Assembly (NCBI GenBank): GCA_041743935.1
Contig: JBGTLU010000061.1
Location: forward strand, 1 to 64,000
Length of the DNA: 64,000 nt
Direction of reading: 5' to 3'
Source: JBGTLU01 sp041743935
GTDB taxonomy: Bacteria; Bacteroidota; Bacteroidia; Sphingobacteriales; Sphingobacteriaceae
Shown: positions 58,871-64,000 of the stretch, piece by piece
Position numbering within the stretch: position 1 is the stretch's first letter
How the letters are laid out: every line of letters starts with the position of its first letter
The notes under the pieces: model-generated
Databases searched by the model: none
What the model was told of the DNA's origin: nothing
Seen by the model: only the letters and a program-made list of their open reading frames with translations
Translations under genes and position numbers: made by a program

Positions 58871-60409
58871 TTATCCTGCCCAGCCTTCGCGGTCTAGGCT
58901 TCGGTATTGTATGGCTTCGGCCAAATGTTCCACTTCAATCTCGTCTTTTCCAGCCAAATCTGCAATGGTGCGAGATACTTTTAAAATACGATCATATGCC
59001 CTGGCAGATAATCCTAATCTTTCCATGGCCGTTTTTAATAATGCTTGCCCTGCTTGATTAATTTTGCATATATCTCTCACCGATTTTGTGCTCATTTGTG
59101 CATTACTGTAAACTCCTTTATTATTTTCAAATCGTTTTTGCTGTAACTCGCGAGCAGTAATTACTCGCTCTCTTACTTGTTCGCTTTTTTCTTCTTTTTT
59201 TGTGGCCGATAATTCAGAAAAAGCAACTGGTGTAACTTCTACATGCAAATCTATTCGATCTAGCAATGGCCCTGATATTTTTGACAGATATTTTTGAACT
59301 ACTCCTGGGGAGCAAATACATTCTTTTTCGGGATGATTATAATATCCGCAAGGGCAAGGATTCATAGAAGCTATCAACATAAAACTAGCCGGAAAATCAA
59401 TAGCAATTTTTGCTCTAGAAATGGTTACTCTTCTTTCTTCCAATGGTTGGCGCATTACCTCCAAAACGGTTCGCTTAAACTCTGGTAACTCATCTAAAAA
59501 CAGCACCCCATTATGTGCCAATGATATTTCTCCGGGTTGAGGATAGCCCCCACCTCCCACCAAAGCCACATCGCTGATGGTGTGATGAGGAGAGCGAAAT
59601 GGGCGAGTTGATAACAATGAATCATTGGTGCTAAGTTTGCCGGCAACGGAATGAATTTTGGTGGTTTCCAATGCTTCGTGCAAGGTTAAGGGAGGTAATA
59701 TGGTTGGAAGTCTTTTTGCCAACATGGTTTTACCTGCACCGGGTGGACCAATTAGAATGGCGTTATGCCCTCCGGCTGCTGCAATTTCTAGCGCTCTTTT
59801 AATATTAGATTGGCCTTTAACATCCGAAAAATCGGCTTCGTAATTATTTATGCTGTTTAAAAACTCTGCTCTGGTATCTATTTTTAAGGGCTCAATTTTA
59901 GCTTTACCAGATAGGAAATCAACCACTTCACGCAAACTTTCGGCACCATATACTTCCAAATCACTAACGATAGCAGCTTCTCTGGCATTTTGTTTTGGGA
60001 GGATAAACCCTTTAAAACCTTCGTTTTTTGCTTGTATGGCAATGGGCAGGGCGCCTTTCATGGCTTGTAAGCCACCGTCAAGAGAAAGCTCTCCCATGAT
60101 GATATACTCGTTTAATTTTTCTTGATCAATTTGCCCAGATGCAGCTAAAATTCCTAATGCAATGGTTAAATCATAAGAAGAACCTTCTTTTCTAATATCG
60201 GCGGGAGCAAGATTTACCACCACTTTTTGGCGGGGCATTTTAAACCCATTGTTTTTTATGGCAGAATCTACTCGTTGTTGGCTTTCTTTCACCGCATTAT
60301 CAGGCAGGCCAACAATAAAATATTTTATGCCAGAACTTACATTCACTTCAACCGTTACTGTAGTAGCATTAATACCATAAACTGCACTACCAAAAGTTTT
60401 TCCAAGCAT
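58871..60409 (-). CDS. YifB/ComM-family Mg chelatase-like AAA+ ATPase
   Basis: 512 residues. N-terminal Lon-like ChlI domain (LGKTFGSAVYGINATTVTVEVNVSSG), AAA+ domain with Walker A GPPGAGKTML, HSVAGKLS, RPFRSPHHTISDVALVGGG, Walker B FLDELPEF, and the PCPCGYYNHPEKECICSPG cysteine segment before the sensor regions; C-terminal helical Mg_chelatase_C (SARAYDRILKVSRTIADLAG). ComM-type proteins are hexameric helicases that drive branch migration of heterologous DNA during natural transformation. Single gene, divergent from the sterol desaturase gene. Confidence 0.95.
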   Translation of the reverse strand: MLGKTFGSAVYGINATTVTVEVNVSSGIKYFIVGLPDNAVKESQQRVDSAIKNNGFKMPRQKVVVNLAPADIRKEGSSYDLTIALGILAASGQIDQEKLNEYIIMGELSLDGGLQAMKGALPIAIQAKNEGFKGFILPKQNAREAAIVSDLEVYGAESLREVVDFLSGKAKIEPLKIDTRAEFLNSINNYEADFSDVKGQSNIKRALEIAAAGGHNAILIGPPGAGKTMLAKRLPTILPPLTLHEALETTKIHSVAGKLSTNDSLLSTRPFRSPHHTISDVALVGGGGYPQPGEISLAHNGVLFLDELPEFKRTVLEVMRQPLEERRVTISRAKIAIDFPASFMLIASMNPCPCGYYNHPEKECICSPGVVQKYLSKISGPLLDRIDLHVEVTPVAFSELSATKKEEKSEQVRERVITARELQQKRFENNKGVYSNAQMSTKSVRDICKINQAGQALLKTAMERLGLSARAYDRILKVSRTIADLAGKDEIEVEHLAEAIQYRSLDREGWAG

Positions 60410-60487
60410 ATGTTAAGCTTTTGAAAATTCAATTTAGGTATTAGAATTGTTAAAGCAAATAACTTTTATAAAAACCTACAAGAAATC

Positions 60488-60495
60488 TAAATTTG
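60488..60495 (+). promoter_or_regulatory. -7 box before the sterol desaturase gene
   Basis: TAAATTTG is an exact TAnnTTTG and ends six bases before the ATG at 60502, so the leader would be absent or very short. No clear TTTG is found 18-20 bases upstream, so the call is weak. Confidence 0.4.
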
Positions 60496-60501
60496 TAAAG
60501 C

Positions 60502-61428
60502 ATGGAATTTGAGCTTCAATACATTTCTTGGATTGCAGGAGCACCTCTTTTTACGGTGATTATACTTGCAGAAATAATCATAAGCAGGTTGCATGATGTA
60601 AATCTATACACAACAAAAGAAACCATAACCAATGTATATTTAATGTGTTGTCAAATGGCAGTGGATTTTGCATTTAAATTTGTGAGTTTAGTGGCACTAG
60701 CCTGGTGTTATTCTAATCTGTTTTTTAACATAGAATCTGCTTGGATTTACTGGATTTCGTTGGTATTATTGGTGGATTTAGCTTATTATTTTTTACACTG
60801 GCTAGATCATAATTGCCGTTTATTTTGGGCCATTCACGTAACGCATCACTCCAGTGCAGAGTTTAACATTTCAACCGGCTTCCGGTCTTCCGTTTTTCAG
60901 CCTTTATACAGGTTTATTTTCTTTTTGCCTATCGCCTTTATGGGTTTTAATCCGATAGATATATTATTTGTCTATGCCATTGGGCAAATGTATGGCAACT
61001 TGGTTCATACACAACTTCGTACACGTTGGGGATGGTTAGAGTATATTTTGGTTACTCCATCGCACCACCGGGTGCACCATGCAAGCAATATTCCGTTTTT
61101 AGATAAAAATATTGGGATGGTGTTTATTTTTTGGGATAAACTTTTTGGCACTTATGCCAATGAAAAACTCATTGAAGGGAAAGAGAAACTAATTTATGGT
61201 TTAACTAAACCAATTGAAAGACCTAATCATCCGGGAGATGTTATTTTTCATGAGTGGTATGCTTTGTTGGAAGATTTGAAAAAACCGGTTCCGCTATCCA
61301 CCAAAATAAACTATTTATTGAAAGCTCCGGGATGGAGTCCGGATGGAAGCACTAAAACATCTAAACAATTACAAAAAGAATGGTTGGAAAAAAATAATGC
61401 AGAACTATCTTTCCAGGTAGTCAATTAA
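60502..61428 (+). CDS. Sterol desaturase/fatty acid hydroxylase family protein
   Basis: 308 residues with four or five membrane helices and the three histidine clusters of the di-iron hydroxylase superfamily: HWLDH (99-103), HVTHH (112-116) and HHRVHH (about 188-193), plus the later HEWY. Members insert oxygen into, or desaturate, lipids such as sterols, ceramides and fatty acids. The Bacteroidota substrate is unknown; hydroxy fatty acids of sphingolipids or ornithine lipids are plausible. The 3' end overlaps the convergent gmhA by 24 bases. Confidence 0.9.
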   Translation: MEFELQYISWIAGAPLFTVIILAEIIISRLHDVNLYTTKETITNVYLMCCQMAVDFAFKFVSLVALAWCYSNLFFNIESAWIYWISLVLLVDLAYYFLHWLDHNCRLFWAIHVTHHSSAEFNISTGFRSSVFQPLYRFIFFLPIAFMGFNPIDILFVYAIGQMYGNLVHTQLRTRWGWLEYILVTPSHHRVHHASNIPFLDKNIGMVFIFWDKLFGTYANEKLIEGKEKLIYGLTKPIERPNHPGDVIFHEWYALLEDLKKPVPLSTKINYLLKAPGWSPDGSTKTSKQLQKEWLEKNNAELSFQVVN

Positions 61429-61965
61429 TGCATGAATTATTTTGATGTGTATTTCCTGAGCACGGTCTGCAAACTCTGAGTATGGTGCTCTAATTTCTAT
61501 ATCTGCTATCTTCGCTAACGCTCCACCATCTTTTCCGGTAAGTGCCACCACAAAAATGCCTAGTTCCTTTGCAGTTTGGGCAGCTTTTATAACATTTTTG
61601 GAATTACCGCTTGTGCTTATTGCCAAAAGCACATCACCTTTATTTCCTAAAGCTTCTAAATACCTAGAGAAGACAAATTCATAGCCGTAATCATTAGCAA
61701 CACAACTAATGTGAGTAGGATCAGAAATAGAAACTGCAGGTAATGCTTTTCTATCTAAACGATATCTGCCTGAAAGTTCTTCGGCAAAGTGCATGGCATC
61801 ACTCATGGAACCGCCATTGCCGCAAGAGATTATTTTGTTTCCGTTGCGTATGGCAGCAGCCATCACATCGCCGGCAGTTTTTATGTTTATCAAATTAGCC
61901 TCATCAGCCAAAAAATTAGCTAATAGACTTTGTGCTTCGATAAAATGTGCTTTAATTTTCTCCAA
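61405..61965 (-). CDS. gmhA: Phosphoheptose isomerase (SIS domain)
   Basis: 186 residues. Converts sedoheptulose 7-phosphate to D-glycero-D-manno-heptose 7-phosphate, the first step of ADP-heptose synthesis for the LPS core. SIS fold with GNGGSMSDAMHFAEELSGRY (phosphate loop and zinc-binding His/Glu), SCVANDYGYEFVFSRYLEA, ISTSGNSKNVIKAA and the C-terminal EIHIKIIHALIDYLE with the second His. It begins seven bases after the stop of a small membrane protein gene. The other heptose genes are not in the window. Confidence 0.93.
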   Translation of the reverse strand: MEKIKAHFIEAQSLLANFLADEANLINIKTAGDVMAAAIRNGNKIISCGNGGSMSDAMHFAEELSGRYRLDRKALPAVSISDPTHISCVANDYGYEFVFSRYLEALGNKGDVLLAISTSGNSKNVIKAAQTAKELGIFVVALTGKDGGALAKIADIEIRAPYSEFADRAQEIHIKIIHALIDYLER

Positions 61966-61972
61966 TTGGATT

Positions 61973-62275
61973 TTAGTTAATAAACATTAGTATTAATATT
62001 GAGATAAACCAAATATACCCAGTCCACTTTTCTAATCTCGAGTTTAATTCTAAGTCAAGTTTTTTACGATCAAAAAATCTCCAGAGGCCGTACCCGAATA
62101 ACCAAATAAATATAAATGCAATAAAAATATATGACGAAACAAGTTCATTTATATTATAATTTTCTATATCATACATTATAATCAGAAATAATACAAAAAA
62201 CATTAACCAAATTTTTTCAATTTCATAATGTTTGCGAATGGCTTCTTCGCGTTCGGGGGTGTATTTATTTTCCAT
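61973..62275 (-). CDS. Hypothetical small membrane protein
   Basis: 100 residues with three hydrophobic segments (IWLMFFVLFLIIMYDI, LVSSYIFIAFIFIWLFGYGLWRFF and WTGYIWFISILILMFIN), the first two separated by a polar loop. The N-terminus is charged (ENKYTPEREEAIRKHYEIEK). No family recognised. It lies 49 bases downstream of the sugar dehydrogenase gene and seven upstream of gmhA, so it is probably part of the pfkA-to-gmhA run. Confidence 0.6.
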   Translation of the reverse strand: MENKYTPEREEAIRKHYEIEKIWLMFFVLFLIIMYDIENYNINELVSSYIFIAFIFIWLFGYGLWRFFDRKKLDLELNSRLEKWTGYIWFISILILMFIN

Positions 62276-62324
62276 GAGCGTTTTAATTTTAAACTAAATT
62301 AAAATTTAACCAATAAAAAACTAT

Positions 62325-63581
62325 CTAATTCTTCACCAATTTATACAATCCACCTCTTGGGCTTTTTGGATTCACATCCTGACTGGTTAATACATATATT
62401 TCGCCAAAGCTATCTTCTCCAAAACTTAGTATTCGGATGTCTTTGGGCATATTTTCTATAAGCAGTTTACCTCCGGTAAATTTTCCTTTTTCTTCGTTTA
62501 GGTAAAATAATGGGCCTGTCCAATCAGCAAAAACGTATTTACCTTTCAACTCATTAATAGCATTACCTCTGTAAACATATCCCCCGGTTATGCTTATCCC
62601 CACTTTATGGTCGTATTCAAAAATGGGCATTTCTAAACCATCGGTTTTACAATTAGGTTCAAAACAATGAGATGCTTCCATGATACGCCAGCCGTAATTT
62701 CCACCTTTTTTGATAATATTCACTTCTTCCCATTTATCTTGTCCAACATCGGCACAAAACAAACGGCCTGTTGGTTTATCAAATGAAAAGCGCCATGGAT
62801 TGCGTAATCCGTATGCCCAAATTTCAGGTTTTGCTCCGGCTTTCCCTACAAAAGGATTATCCGCAGGTACAGAATAAGTGCTGCCTTTGTTCACATCAAT
62901 TCTCAAAATCTTGCCCAATAATGTGTTCAAATCTTGTCCGTTACCTATCGTACCAAATTGATCTCCCGCACCACCCCCATCGCCACTGGCAATGTAAAGA
63001 TAACCATCAGGTCCAAATGCTAACTGACCACCATTGTGATTGGGTTTTGGTTGCTCAAAGGTTAAGATAATGCGCTCGGAAGCTGGGTCGGCTATGTTCG
63101 GATTAGCAGCCGATGTTTTAAATTCGGATACTACGGTTTTGTGGTTACTGCCTCTAACAGTAGATGGCGCAGAGTAATACACGTAAAAATTTTTGTTTTG
63201 CGCATACTGCGGATGAAATGCCATGCCCAATAATCCTCGTTCATCATATATACCGCTTAAACTTACCATCTTGTTTTGGACATCTAGAAAAGGGATAGTG
63301 AGTTGCCTGCCATTTTGTACGATGCGAATAAAACCACGTTGTTCAACCACAAATAATTTGGTATTATCTCCTGGAGGCACTTCTAATGCAACCGGCGAAC
63401 TTAATTCGGTAGATATTTGCTGAAATTTTAGCTTAATTACGTTTGATTGAGCAGATTCCACCGGATCAGTAGTTACATTTTCTGATTTTGTAGTGTTTGG
63501 TTCGCCTTCGTTACATGCAAGGTTGGTAGAACTAAATAATGCCAACATCGCAATGGCAATTGTTTTTTGAAGAATCATCAT
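62325..63581 (-). CDS. PQQ-type sugar (glucose/sorbosone) dehydrogenase, lipoprotein
   Basis: 418 residues. Lipoprotein signal ending STNLAC (Cys23). Six-bladed beta-propeller of the soluble glucose dehydrogenase/sorbosone dehydrogenase/Hedgehog-interacting type: FVVEQRGFIRIVQNG, DERGLLGMAFHPQYAQNKNFYVYYSAP, KPNHNGGQLAFGPDGYLYIASGDGGGAGDQFGTIGNGQDLNTLLGKILRIDV, GLRNPWRFSFDKPTGRLFCADVGQDKWEEVNII. These include the catalytic His (NHNGG) and the calcium/PQQ sites. It oxidises aldoses or other alcohols in the periplasm, using PQQ supplied from outside or another quinone. No PQQ biosynthesis gene is near. Confidence 0.92.
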   Translation of the reverse strand: MMILQKTIAIAMLALFSSTNLACNEGEPNTTKSENVTTDPVESAQSNVIKLKFQQISTELSSPVALEVPPGDNTKLFVVEQRGFIRIVQNGRQLTIPFLDVQNKMVSLSGIYDERGLLGMAFHPQYAQNKNFYVYYSAPSTVRGSNHKTVVSEFKTSAANPNIADPASERIILTFEQPKPNHNGGQLAFGPDGYLYIASGDGGGAGDQFGTIGNGQDLNTLLGKILRIDVNKGSTYSVPADNPFVGKAGAKPEIWAYGLRNPWRFSFDKPTGRLFCADVGQDKWEEVNIIKKGGNYGWRIMEASHCFEPNCKTDGLEMPIFEYDHKVGISITGGYVYRGNAINELKGKYVFADWTGPLFYLNEEKGKFTGGKLLIENMPKDIRILSFGEDSFGEIYVLTSQDVNPKSPRGGLYKLVKN

Positions 63582-63615
63582 TTATTAAATTTTATTAAAA
63601 GTAATTAAAAGTTTA

Positions 63616-64000
63616 TCAGGATAAAACGTCAATTAAACGAATCAGATTTGGGTTTAGTTCAGTGATGTGTTTTACAGCTTGGCTAAATGGGGTAAAGGTT
63701 ATTTCTTTATTGACAATACCGATGGCTACTCCTTTTTTACCAGCTAACAAACTTTCTACTGCAGCCATTCCTATCCGGCTAGCATATACTCTATCCATGC
63801 AGGTTGGCGAGCCGCCTCGTTGCAAATGACCAAGTATAGATACTTTAATATCATAGTGAGGCAAGGCTTTTTTCACCTTTTCGGCAACCTCATAAGCTCC
63901 ACCACTATCATCCCCTTCGGCAACCATGATAATTTTGGAGGATTTATTTCTTCTCCCTCCAGATAATCTAGTGATTAAATGATTTATATCAGTACTTATT
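63616..64000 (-). CDS. pfkA: ATP-dependent 6-phosphofructokinase (5' part outside window)
   Basis: Only the C-terminal 127 codons are present; the frame continues beyond 64000. Seen are SGGRRNKSSKIIMVAEGDDSGGAYEVAEKVKKALPHYDIKVSILGHLQRGGSPTCMDRVYASRIGMAAVESLLAG, with the fructose 6-phosphate/effector residues of the LGHLQRGGSP loop. It phosphorylates fructose 6-phosphate in glycolysis. It lies directly upstream (34 bases) of the sugar dehydrogenase gene in the same direction. Active site residues (TIDND, GGDDT) are outside the window. Confidence 0.95.
   Translation of the reverse strand, partial: ISTDINHLITRLSGGRRNKSSKIIMVAEGDDSGGAYEVAEKVKKALPHYDIKVSILGHLQRGGSPTCMDRVYASRIGMAAVESLLAGKKGVAIGIVNKEITFTPFSQAVKHITELNPNLIRLIDVLS

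Noticed and set aside
1..64000. CRISPR arrays, insertion sequences, rRNA genes
   Set aside because: No regularly spaced direct repeats of CRISPR size, no transposase genes and no rRNA-like sequence were seen on reading both strands.

Overview
The window is a typical chromosomal stretch of a low-GC member of the Bacteroidota (mid-30s percent GC by eye). The phylum is shown by Bacteroidota-type promoters (TTTG, about 19 bp, TAnnTTTG), type IX secretion components (PorZ and a secreted protein with a C-terminal sorting domain), an ileS-traR/dksA-lspA order, an Mrp ATPase without its usual CxxC, a bacilliredoxin and an IleRS of the GxHH type. Family placement inside the phylum cannot be fixed from this alone. 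Nearly all DNA is coding; no intergenic gap exceeds 300 bases. There is no IS element, prophage, CRISPR array or rRNA.

Layout. 1-2000: the end of a secreted amidohydrolase and three small exported or cysteine-containing proteins behind a run of 15 C. 2249-4936: bacilliredoxin, ahcY, pdxJ. 4933-9935: a lasso peptide (RiPP) gene cluster, the most interesting part of the window. 10014-16827: gcvP, the three-subunit proton-translocating transhydrogenase, and an exported protein. 16908-23564: secreted proteins divergent from a histidine kinase/response regulator pair, then DUF192, a small membrane protein and an ALDH7-type dehydrogenase. 23863-31918: TPR protein, asparaginase, a PagL-like/GNAT/TonB group, tRNA-Val(TAC), recO and porZ. 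32042-43415: MMPL transporter, ileS-dksA-lspA, S9 peptidase, SIMPL protein, DUF2975/HTH pair. 43465-53200: serS, rsmI, lnt, M48 protease, a second S9 peptidase, NifU-like and Mrp Fe-S proteins. 53306-64000: a degenerate tyrosine recombinase overlapping a GT51 transglycosylase, DUF4153, yifB, sterol desaturase, gmhA, a PQQ-type dehydrogenase and the 3' part of pfkA.

The lasso cluster is translationally coupled to pdxJ and runs RRE protein (B1) - leader protease (B2) - [antisense SET-domain gene] - HprK-like kinase - asparagine-synthetase-like cyclase (C) - a 38-residue precursor (8634-8750) - nucleotidyltransferase. The precursor has the YxxPxIxxxGxF leader signature and a core of 18 residues, GVGGTSMDAVTNTLLTIS, in which Gly1 and Asp8 can form an 8-residue macrolactam. 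The tail ends in Ser, which fits the C-terminal serine phosphorylation known for paeninodin-type clusters with an HprK-like kinase and a nucleotidyltransferase. The precursor has its own consensus promoter. Valine instead of the near-invariant threonine at -2, the absence of an ABC exporter and an embedded SET gene make the cluster unusual.

Other items worth attention are the C15 tract upstream of the lipoprotein operon, a low-complexity repeat word inserted in frame in ileS, the recombinase-like protein with three replaced catalytic residues, and two promoters (histidine kinase, porZ) placed so close to the start codon that leaderless mRNAs are predicted.
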